45,325 bases of DNA from Planctomycetaceae bacterium (lineage in GTDB: Bacteria > Planctomycetota > Phycisphaerae > Phycisphaerales > UBA1924), in the NCBI GenBank assembly GCA_027487735.1, contig JAIYDA010000100.1:1-45325 (forward strand), in the 5' to 3' direction. Within the stretch, counting starts at the first letter, position 1, and every line of letters begins with the position of its first letter. Position numbers and translations under genes: made by a program. Of this stretch, positions 39,213-45,325 are shown piece after piece. A model generated the notes under the pieces. It made no database searches. It was not told the origin of the DNA and saw only the letters and a list, made by a program, of their open reading frames with translations.

Positions 39213-41090
39213 TTAGATCTTGAACTGCCTCACGAGGCCATGGAGCTTCTCGCTCTGCTGGCTGAGGGTGCCCGCGGCCTGGGCCATCTGGCTCACGCCC
39301 TGGCTGGTTTCGCGGGTGACGGCGCTGATCTCGCTCACGCTCTGCGAGATCTGCGAGCTTGCCGCGCTCTGCTGCTGGCTTGCGGCGGCGATCGTGCCCA
39401 CCATTCCAGCAAGGCCCACGCTGCTCTGGTTGATGCGGCCCAGGGCTTGGCCCGCATTGCCCGCGAGCTGCACGCCCTTGCTCACGCGCTCCTTGCCGCC
39501 CTCGATGACGCGGACGGCTTCGCTGGTCTGCGACTGGATCTCGCGGATGCTGCCCGCGACTTCCTCGGTTGCCTTCTGGGTGCGCTCGGCGAGCTTGCGC
39601 ACCTCGTCGGCGACGACGGCGAAGCCTCGGCCGTGCTCGCCCGCACGCGCTGCCTCGATGGCGGCGTTCAGCGCGAGGAGGTTGGTCTGGTCGGCGATGT
39701 CGTTGATGGTTTTGATGATCTCGCCGATCTGCTGGCTCTTTGCGCCAAGCTCCATCACGGCCTTGGCGCTGCGACCAACGTCGTCGGCGATGGCCTTGAT
39801 CTCGCAGACCGTCTGCTGCACCACGTCGCTGCCCGCGACGGCATCCTGCTGGCTGCCTTTGGCAGCGTCGCTGGCGTGGGTGCTCTTGCTGGCGACCTCT
39901 TGCACGCTGGCGGCGAGCTCTTCGACCGCGGCGCTGGCCTGCTGGGTTTGCTGTTCTTGACGGGTTGCGCCGCGGCTCATCTGCTCGGCGCTGGCGGCGA
40001 TCTCGGTGGCGGCGGCGTTGACTTCACGCGTCACGCCCGCGACGTCCTTGATCGTGCCGTGCAGGCTGCTGACGAAGTTGTCGACGCTGAGCGAGAGGCG
40101 ACCGATTTCATCACCCCGGTTGATGTTGATGCGCTTGGTGAGGTCGCCATCGCCGCTGCCCAGGTCGTTCACGAGCGCGAGGAGCATTGCCATGGGCTTG
40201 CTGAACATGGTGCGGAGGGCGAAGATGAACGCGCCGATGCCGCAGGCGAGGAGGGGAATCGTCCAGAGCAGGCCGTGCCCGATGAAGCCCGCGACCTCAT
40301 CGTCGACGACCTTGAGGGGCATCATGACTTCGTAGGCGCCGTGCATGTCGCCCTCTTTCCAGCCTTCCATCGTGAAGCCCAGGGGGTCCTTGCCATCGAA
40401 GGAGCCTCTCTCGTCCTTGGTGTCGTAGATGGCGGGGTCGCCGTGGCACATGAGGCACGAGGCATCGAGGCGGATGGCCCGCATGTAATGCAGGGTGTTG
40501 GTGCTCTCGTTGATCTTGCCGAGGGTGTCGCTGCCGCCCTTCTTCACCTGGTCGGTCAGCTCGCGGAGCATGGCCTCGCGGAAGCTACCTTGCTCGGGCG
40601 CGTTCTTCTTGTTGCGGGCGTCGAAGGAGGGGACTTTGAACTCGAGGCCTTCGCGCTCTGCTGCTTTGCCCGCGCTCGTCCAGCCCACCACGACGGGGAT
40701 GCTGTTGTAGAACTTCGTCTCGCTGTAGTGCTTGCCCTTGCCCACGTCGGCGAGGGCGTCGTCGAGCAGGCCCTTCATATTCACGTTGCCGTCGCGGATG
40801 GCGCGGCTCTGGGTGTTTTTGGCTTCGTCGGCGACCGCGGTGAAGGCGGCGGCCTTCTGCATGAGCGACTGCTCTGCACTCTCGCGGTGCTTGCTGACGA
40901 AGACGTACTCGTTCACGCCCACGATGACCGTGATGAGGGCGCAGACGGCGCAGAGGAGCTTTGTCGTGATGCTCAGGCCTTTGCGCGGTGTTGCGGGAGC
41001 GGCAGCGGCGCTGTGGGGTGACTCCGTGACGGGCCCGAGTGCAGGCTGTGACGACTGTGCGGCGACTTTGCGATAAACGGGCGTTTTCAT
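39213..41090 (-). CDS. Methyl-accepting chemotaxis protein with a c-haem (CxxCH) sensor domain
   Basis: 625 aa. One membrane helix at about 44-66 and a second at about 265-285 enclose a periplasmic sensor of DUF3365/Tll0287-like type (SVxEYVxxxA, NPxN-like segments) that contains CLMCHGDP (C212, C215, H216), the covalent haem c attachment site. A HAMP linker follows (around [12 protein letters not shown]), then a long signalling coiled coil with the hairpin tip [21 protein letters not shown] and [20 protein letters not shown]. Probably senses redox, oxygen or NO and signals to CheA. No che genes are adjacent. Start ATG at 41090 with GGGAGA eight bases upstream. Confidence 0.9.
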   Translation of the reverse strand: MKTPVYRKVAAQSSQPALGPVTESPHSAAAAPATPRKGLSITTKLLCAVCALITVIVGVNEYVFVSKHRESAEQSLMQKAAAFTAVADEAKNTQSRAIRDGNVNMKGLLDDALADVGKGKHYSETKFYNSIPVVVGWTSAGKAAEREGLEFKVPSFDARNKKNAPEQGSFREAMLRELTDQVKKGGSDTLGKINESTNTLHYMRAIRLDASCLMCHGDPAIYDTKDERGSFDGKDPLGFTMEGWKEGDMHGAYEVMMPLKVVDDEVAGFIGHGLLWTIPLLACGIGAFIFALRTMFSKPMAMLLALVNDLGSGDGDLTKRININRGDEIGRLSLSVDNFVSSLHGTIKDVAGVTREVNAAATEIAASAEQMSRGATRQEQQTQQASAAVEELAASVQEVASKSTHASDAAKGSQQDAVAGSDVVQQTVCEIKAIADDVGRSAKAVMELGAKSQQIGEIIKTINDIADQTNLLALNAAIEAARAGEHGRGFAVVADEVRKLAERTQKATEEVAGSIREIQSQTSEAVRVIEGGKERVSKGVQLAGNAGQALGRINQSSVGLAGMVGTIAAASQQQSAASSQISQSVSEISAVTRETSQGVSQMAQAAGTLSQQSEKLHGLVRQFKI

Positions 41091-41261
41091 CGTGTGATCT
41101 CCCTTGTCGCAACAGAGGCGACGTGGGCGGAAAATCGACAGCGAGGACTCCGGAATTGAGTCGAAATCGCGAAAAACGCATCTGGAAAGCGAGAATCACA
41201 TCCGTGTCGGCGGCTCACCCCCGAGGAACGGGGACGTGTGCCCGCGACGCGTTGAGCGAAG

Positions 41262-41300
41262 ATGCAAAGCCGCCCGCAGACCTGGTGGCATGCGGGCGGC
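41262..41300 (-). terminator. Terminator of the TorF-like porin gene
   Basis: GCCGCCCGCA (41269-41278) / TGCGGGCGGC (41291-41300), a perfect 10-bp stem with a 12-nt loop; on the minus strand followed by TTTGCATCTTC. It lies 36 nt after the stop. Confidence 0.75.
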
Positions 41301-41336
41301 TGGCTCTCTCTGCTCAGTTGGTGTCGCGGTGCGCGA

Positions 41337-42278
41337 TCAGTAGCTCAGGGCGATGCCCAGCGTGGCGACGTAGTCGATCTCGTCGTCTTCGTTGAAGGTC
41401 TTGGTGGTGTCGCCCAGCAGCAGCAGGTTGAGGCCTGCGCTGAGGGACCAGTCGCCAAAGTCGGGGTTCACGGGCAGCGGGATGGTGGCCTTTGCGCCCA
41501 CGCTTGCGAAGCCGAAGAACTCGTCGTCGCCTGCGGCATCTTGGAAGTAGTCGCTGATGGAGACGCCCACTGTGACGGGGAACGAGAGGCCCACCTCGGT
41601 CTCGCTGATGCTGACGCTCGTGGCGGGGGCGATGCCGAGCTGGGCATACCAGCCTTCTTCGCGACCATCTGCGGCGTTGTTCAGCTCGCGGCTGATGACG
41701 AAGCTGGGGTTGAGCGTCCAGCTCTCACCCAGCCAGTCGCTGTCGGCATAGGCGACGGACAGGTCGACCTGGTCGATCGTCGCCCAGGCGTTGCTGGGGC
41801 TGATGAAGCTGTTATAGAGGAAGCCGAAGGTCCAGCTGCCGTTGCTCAGCGTTGCACCGCCAATGATGTCGCTCTCATACCACTTGTCGCTGAACTCGTC
41901 GTTGGGCGTGCCTGTGCCGCTGTCGTGGAAGCTGTTCCAGGTGCCGAGCGACAAGCCAAAGTTCCAGGTGTCGCTGCGATAGATATCTGCGGTGAGCGTT
42001 GCGTAGGGCTGCACCAAGAAGTTCTCGTCTTCCTGGCGAATGCCGCGGAAGAAGTAGGCGTTGGTGATGTCGATGCCTGCGCTGAGGTGCAGGCGGCCTT
42101 GGTTGGGACCACTCGCCTCGGCTTGCGGAATGGCTTCGGCGACGCCTTGATCCGTGACGTTGGGACCAAGGAGCTCGGCTTCTGAGGCTGTTGCGTAACG
42201 CGGCGTGTCGTCGGCCCGAGCGGGCAGCGCGGCGGTCGCAAGCGCGACGAGCAACATCGATGGCAAACGGGTAGACAA
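41337..42278 (-). CDS. TorF-family putative outer-membrane porin
   Basis: About 313 aa. Signal peptide ending LPARA|DD. The family opening LSAGIDITNAYFFRGIRQ and VQPYATLTADIY is clear, followed by alternating amphipathic strands (NFGLSLGTWNSF, WTFGFLYNSFISP, LSFPVTVGVSISDYFQ) and a C-terminal aromatic residue (GIALSY), typical of outer-membrane beta-barrels. Substrate unknown. The longest frame begins with GTG at 42287, but GAGGAG overlaps that codon; TTG at 42278 has the same GAGGAG eight bases upstream, so I prefer it. It precedes the haem chemoreceptor on the same strand, with a terminator between. Confidence 0.8.
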   Translation of the reverse strand: MSTRLPSMLLVALATAALPARADDTPRYATASEAELLGPNVTDQGVAEAIPQAEASGPNQGRLHLSAGIDITNAYFFRGIRQEDENFLVQPYATLTADIYRSDTWNFGLSLGTWNSFHDSGTGTPNDEFSDKWYESDIIGGATLSNGSWTFGFLYNSFISPSNAWATIDQVDLSVAYADSDWLGESWTLNPSFVISRELNNAADGREEGWYAQLGIAPATSVSISETEVGLSFPVTVGVSISDYFQDAAGDDEFFGFASVGAKATIPLPVNPDFGDWSLSAGLNLLLLGDTTKTFNEDDEIDYVATLGIALSY

Positions 42279-42491
42279 GACAGACACTCCTCACGCATCG
42301 CGTTTGCGGGGTGGCAACGAGCCAAGCCCGATCGCGGCACGAAATCGATCGGCGCGTGCGGACGTGCGGTGTACAAATATGGGGCGAGAACACAAGGCCG
42401 CGTTACTTTTCTCAGTGCTTTGGGCAAGAAATGCGCGGAGTTGTGGGGTATATGCGAGCTTGCACTACCATCGGACACCTCCTTCGCGCCC

Positions 42492-43190
42492 ATGGCAAAC
42501 CTTGGACACCATTATGAGCAGGCCTTCGAGCAGTATCTGCGGGCGCGGCGCGTGCCGTTTGTCAGCGTGGAGGCGGCGCGGCGGATTCTGACTGGGGGCG
42601 AGGCACCAGGCGCGTTTCGGGCGGAGGGCACGGGCCTCAAGGGCTTTGATTGCGTGGTGTATGGCGAGCATGAGAATCTGCTCATCGAGGTGAAGGGTCG
42701 GCGCATCTTGCCGCGAAAAGGGCGCGGGCGTGAGAGCGCGGCGGAGGCTGCGAGCGGGAGCGAGGGCGGCACGCCCGTGTCGATGGGTGCGCCGCCTCCT
42801 GCGGGACGGATGGAGTGCTGGACGACGCTCGCTGATTTGACGAGTCTGCAGCAGTGGGAGCAGCGCTTCGGGCCTGGGTTTGTGGCGGCGATCGTGTTTG
42901 TGTATTGGTGCGAGGGGGAGCCGCCCAGTGCGTTGTATCAGGAGGTGTTTGAGTTTCGCAAGCGCTGGTATGCGCTGCGTGCGGTGCGGGTGCAGCAGTA
43001 TGTGTCGTGCATGCGGGTGCGGAGCCCCAAGTGGGGCACGGTGGACCTTGCGCCCAGCGACTTTGCACGCATCTCGCAGCCCTTTGCGCCGGGGTCGCAC
43101 TTTCCTTTGCGGCGCGGGGCGAGCGTGGATGTGGGGGCGGGGCTGCTGGGGCGGGCGAGTGAAGCAAACCTGCCTCGCGAGAGCCGATAA
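42492..43190 (+). CDS. PD-(D/E)XK nuclease-like hypothetical protein
   Basis: 232 aa, not matched to a named enzyme. The start ANLGHHYEQAFEQYLRARR, the strand FDCVVYGEHENLLIEVKGRR and an intervening FVSVEAARRIL give the order Glu ... Asp ... EVK expected for a small PD-(D/E)XK fold (Asp of FDCVVY, Glu and Lys of EVKGRR). The second half is Trp/Tyr-rich (FVYWCEGEPPSALYQ, RKRWYALRAVRVQQY) and planctomycete-like. Similar proteins recur in planctomycetes as hypothetical. ATG at 42492 directly precedes the conserved motif. Divergent from the porin gene; no partner methylase or restriction system. Confidence 0.6.
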   Translation: MANLGHHYEQAFEQYLRARRVPFVSVEAARRILTGGEAPGAFRAEGTGLKGFDCVVYGEHENLLIEVKGRRILPRKGRGRESAAEAASGSEGGTPVSMGAPPPAGRMECWTTLADLTSLQQWEQRFGPGFVAAIVFVYWCEGEPPSALYQEVFEFRKRWYALRAVRVQQYVSCMRVRSPKWGTVDLAPSDFARISQPFAPGSHFPLRRGASVDVGAGLLGRASEANLPRESR

Positions 43191-43246
43191 GCGAGTTGCG
43201 AGCGAGCGCGTTGCGAGTGTGTGGTGAAGTTGCGTGTTGCGGAAGG

Positions 43247-43271
43247 GCAGCGCGTGGGGCAGCCGCGCTGC
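43247..43271. repeat. Inverted repeat after the nuclease-like gene
   Basis: GCAGCGCG (43247-43254) / CGCGCTGC (43264-43271), 9-nt loop, no T-run. It lies in a 184-nt spacer that also repeats GTTGCG about five times. Possible transcript 3' end; weak. Confidence 0.4.
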
Positions 43272-43374
43272 GTTGCGGCAGCGCAGGCGGTGTAGACCGC
43301 TGGTGGCGGTGTGCATGATGGTGTGCGCGAGGCGTGTGGGCACCGTTGGCACAGGCCTTGCCCCATGAGCCTGC

Positions 43375-43806
43375 ATGAACCCTTGCAGACAGGATGGGCG
43401 AACGAGCGGGGATGCCGCGCGTGGCGCGCGCGTGGGGCGAGCGACTGCGATTCGCCTGCTTGCACTCGCTGGTGTGCTGGGCGGGCTTGCGCTCGGGGCG
43501 TGCAGCACGAAGGTGCCCATGCGCTCGCAAGGCACGAGCGTGCGTGCGCCGGGTGAGCCCACGCACGCGACGACCGCGCTCGCGAGCATGGTGGCACCGG
43601 CATGGGCAAACGGGCGCAACGATGCGGGGCTCAACGTGCGAAACGCGGAGAGTGTGTTTGATCAGACGGCCTTCGCGCGGGCTCAGCGGCCCGATGCGAT
43701 GCGACCGCGGCGCGTGTTCTTGAGCACGCAGGACAACACGCTGACGTTTTTTCGCTTGGAGGGTGTGCAGTTTCGCGAGCGGTCGTCGCGGGTGTGGGTG
43801 CCGTAG
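43375..43806 (+). CDS. Small predicted lipoprotein, function unknown
   Basis: 143 aa from ATG at 43375. A hydrophobic stretch LLALAGVLGGLALGAC ends in a lipobox (LGAC, Cys43), so it should be lipid-anchored. If translation instead starts at the in-frame GTG at 43432, the signal peptide has a more normal length of about 23 residues. The mature part is Arg-rich and has no recognised domain; the end reads DNTLTFFRLEGVQF...VWVP. The gene is followed by a 7-8-bp repeat array and convergent pheA. Confidence 0.55.
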   Translation: MNPCRQDGRTSGDAARGARVGRATAIRLLALAGVLGGLALGACSTKVPMRSQGTSVRAPGEPTHATTALASMVAPAWANGRNDAGLNVRNAESVFDQTAFARAQRPDAMRPRRVFLSTQDNTLTFFRLEGVQFRERSSRVWVP

Positions 43807-43823
43807 GGGGTGAGGGGGGAAGG

Positions 43824-43875
43824 GCTCAAAGGGTCAAAGGGTCAAAGCTGAAAAGCTCAAAGCTCAAAGCTCAAA
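43824..43875. repeat. 7/8-bp TCAAA-type repeat array
   Basis: Successive copies of TCAAA begin at 43826, 43834 and 43842 (8-bp period, TCAAAGGG), then a diverged TGAAAA unit, then at 43857, 43864 and 43871 (7-bp period, TCAAAGC). The array fills the convergent gap between the lipoprotein gene and pheA. Confidence 0.9.
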
Positions 43876-43948
43876 GCGCGGCAGAGAACGCTTGGTGATG
43901 AAGGGGTGATCTGGGCAGCGGTCTTCGGCATTCGATTCCGACAACCAC

Positions 43949-45103
43949 TTACAACACTCGCGTGCTCCGCGGATAGCTGCCCAGCACCACGATCTCTTGG
44001 CAGTGCTGGCGGGCACGCTCGATGGCGAGCTGCATCGCGGGCTCGCTGGCGTGGCCTGCTGCATCGATGAAGAACGTGTAGGCCCAGGCGGCTTTGCCTG
44101 CCGGGCGCTTGTCGATGTGCGTGAGGTTGATGCCACTGCGTTCAAAGTCTCCCAGCACGCGGGCGAGGGCGCCGGGCGTGTCGTCGGTCTTGAAGAGCAG
44201 GCTGGTCTTGTCGTTGCCGCTGCGCTGCGCGGCGGCTCTGCCCAGCACGGCAAAGCGTGTAATGTTGTGGGCTGCGTCTTGCATGCCATCGACGAGCACG
44301 GGCACGCCGTGCAGGCTGGCGGCGAGCGCGCTGCCGATGGCGGCATCGAAGCACGGCGCGGGCTGAGCGCGCTGGGCGAGCTGGGAAAGTTGGGCAACGT
44401 GCTGCATTGCGGCGCTCGTGCTGGCGGCGGGCACGAGCTGCGCGCGTGGAAGCTTCTCGCTCAGCCACGCGCGGCACTGCGCGAAGACCTCGGGCTTGCT
44501 GTGCACGCGCTCGATGCGGGCAAGCTCGCAGTGGGCGGCAAGGGCATGTCGCACGTGCAGCTGCACCTCGGCCTGCACAAACGCGCTGCCCGCGTAGGTC
44601 ACGAACCCATCGAGGGTCTCGGCGACGCCGCCGTGCAGCGTGTTCTCGACGGGCACCAGCCCTGCCTCGCACTCGCTCCGTGCTATCGCGCCGAACACGC
44701 CCGCGATGGTCTCGGTGCTTTGCAAGTCGGCATTGGCGCCAAAGTGCCTGCTTGACGCGAGGTGGCTGAAGCTGCCCGCAGGGCCTAGGTAGGCAACGCT
44801 CAGGCCCTTTTCGAGCGCGAAGGAACTGCTCATGATCTCGCGATAGATCGCCTCGATGGCTTTGGGAGGCAGTGGCCCCTCGCTCATCGCCTGCACCTTT
44901 GCGAGCACCTGCGCCTCGCGGTGGGGGGCATAGATCGCAACGCCGCTGGCACGCTTGATGTCGCCGATCGCTGCGGCGAGCGCCGCCCGCTCGTTCAGGA
45001 GCGAGACGAGCAGGCGATCGACATCATCGATGCGGCTGCGCAGGGCATCGAGCGATTGCGGCGCTGGGGGCTGACGCGGGTCTGGGCTTACGGGTGGGCT
45101 CAC
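43949..45103 (-). CDS. pheA: Bifunctional chorismate mutase / prephenate dehydratase (P-protein)
   Basis: 384 aa, phenylalanine biosynthesis: chorismate to prephenate to phenylpyruvate. Residues 15-100 are an AroQ chorismate mutase (LDALRSRIDDVDRLLVSLLNER, REAQVLAKV, IYREIMSSSFALE). The prephenate dehydratase follows with YLGPAGSFSHLAS, VPVENTLHGGV and the catalytic NITRF. A C-terminal ACT domain begins at KTSLLFKTDDTPGALARVL; the Phe-binding 'ESRP' motif reads DKRP here. Start GTG at 45103 overlaps the stop of the upstream stress-protein gene by GTGA, implying translational coupling. Confidence 0.93.
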   Translation of the reverse strand: MSPPVSPDPRQPPAPQSLDALRSRIDDVDRLLVSLLNERAALAAAIGDIKRASGVAIYAPHREAQVLAKVQAMSEGPLPPKAIEAIYREIMSSSFALEKGLSVAYLGPAGSFSHLASSRHFGANADLQSTETIAGVFGAIARSECEAGLVPVENTLHGGVAETLDGFVTYAGSAFVQAEVQLHVRHALAAHCELARIERVHSKPEVFAQCRAWLSEKLPRAQLVPAASTSAAMQHVAQLSQLAQRAQPAPCFDAAIGSALAASLHGVPVLVDGMQDAAHNITRFAVLGRAAAQRSGNDKTSLLFKTDDTPGALARVLGDFERSGINLTHIDKRPAGKAAWAYTFFIDAAGHASEPAMQLAIERARQHCQEIVVLGSYPRSTRVL

Positions 45104-45325
45104 GGGGATTTGTGATCCTTGTTCGCGTCGTGTGCGGGCGGAGCGGCGGGCGATGCTGCTTCGAGGCTTGGCGCGGGCTCACGCTGCACCACATCGGTGC
45201 TGCGCGCGATGAGGCTCACGCCCTCGGGCAGTGTGTCGGCGATCTGGCGGACGACGTCTCCGCCCACCTTGCGGGCCAGCGTGCCGCGCTGGCTCTTGCC
45301 GATGATGAGCGTGTCGCGCGCGAAG
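45100..45325 (-). CDS. Universal stress protein, C-terminal part (N-terminus off the window)
   Basis: Seventy-four codons visible, reading leftward from the right edge and ending with TGA at 45100-45102. The text DTLIIGKSQRGTLARKV then GGDVVRQIADTLPEGVSLIA corresponds to the last strand-turn-helix of UspA-type domains, where G-x2-G-x9-G(S/T) binds ATP; the glycines are only partly conserved here (GKSQRG). A Pro/Ala-rich tail follows. It overlaps the pheA start by four bases. USP family is likely; it could instead be a similar Rossmann-type domain. Confidence 0.65.
   Translation of the reverse strand, partial: FARDTLIIGKSQRGTLARKVGGDVVRQIADTLPEGVSLIARSTDVVQREPAPSLEAASPAAPPAHDANKDHKSP

Noticed and set aside
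39240-41021. Plus-strand open frame of 593 codons opposite the chemoreceptor
   Set aside because: The minus-strand MCP is unmistakable; the plus frame has no motif and is a compositional mirror.
1-45325. Mobile elements, prophage, tRNA or rRNA genes
   Set aside because: I looked for transposase or integrase motifs, tRNA T-loop sequences and rRNA landmarks in the gaps and saw none.

Overview
The window is GC-rich bacterial chromosome, densely coded on both strands. It most likely comes from a planctomycete of the Phycisphaerae/Phycisphaerales type. Three features point that way: secreted proteins ending in a duplicated DFNxDGLFPDDxDL...VLAGG module (the 'GC-type dockerin' cassette of these bacteria), a prepilin-like protein with an [17 protein letters not shown] methylation signal and an FGFMDGHVE motif near its end, and a PEP-CTERM-like tail. 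I found no rRNA, tRNA, CRISPR array, insertion sequence or prophage, so this reads as ordinary chromosome with an envelope/secretome emphasis.

Layout. 1-3757 (minus): primase dnaG followed by the primary sigma factor, the classic macromolecular-synthesis pair; the sigma gene runs off the left edge. 4034-5001 (plus): acylphosphatase and an RdgB-type nucleotide-pool cleanser. 5018-8283 (minus): a DUF1338/HglS-like dioxygenase and a cysteine-desulfurase-like PLP enzyme. 8380-15014 (plus): an RsmD-type methyltransferase carrying a very large internal insert, a UvrD-like helicase-nuclease fusion, and an M16-like protein lacking the catalytic motif. 15279-22529: a prepilin-like protein, a large PBP/PstS-like dockerin protein, a YeiH-type transporter (minus) and a lectin-Ig-dockerin protein. 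22660-28622: copper-type P-ATPase, then divergent AbgT and POT transporters. 28731-31605: dUTPase, PhoU-like protein, a histone-H1-like Lys/Ala-rich protein and a lone STAS protein. 31675-38752 (minus): a zinc metalloprotease with FG-GAP-like repeats, a PEP-CTERM-like protein, pyruvate dehydrogenase E1 alpha and a kelch-Ig-dockerin protein. 39213-42278 (minus): a c-haem methyl-accepting chemotaxis protein and a TorF-like porin. 42492-43806 (plus): a PD-(D/E)XK-like protein and a lipoprotein. 43949-45325 (minus): the bifunctional P-protein pheA, translationally coupled to the end of a universal-stress-protein gene.

The most unusual items are these. The RsmD fold is split by about 230 charged residues. 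A tandem C-terminal dockerin-like module is shared by three otherwise unrelated secreted proteins. Arrays of 7-8 bp repeats sit in three of the convergent intergenic gaps. A chemoreceptor carries CxxCH in its sensor domain. A strong promoter and terminator flank a histone-like gene. A G-run-rich tract lies upstream of dut. Starts and regulatory calls were read by eye. Family assignments rest on motifs; no database search was done.
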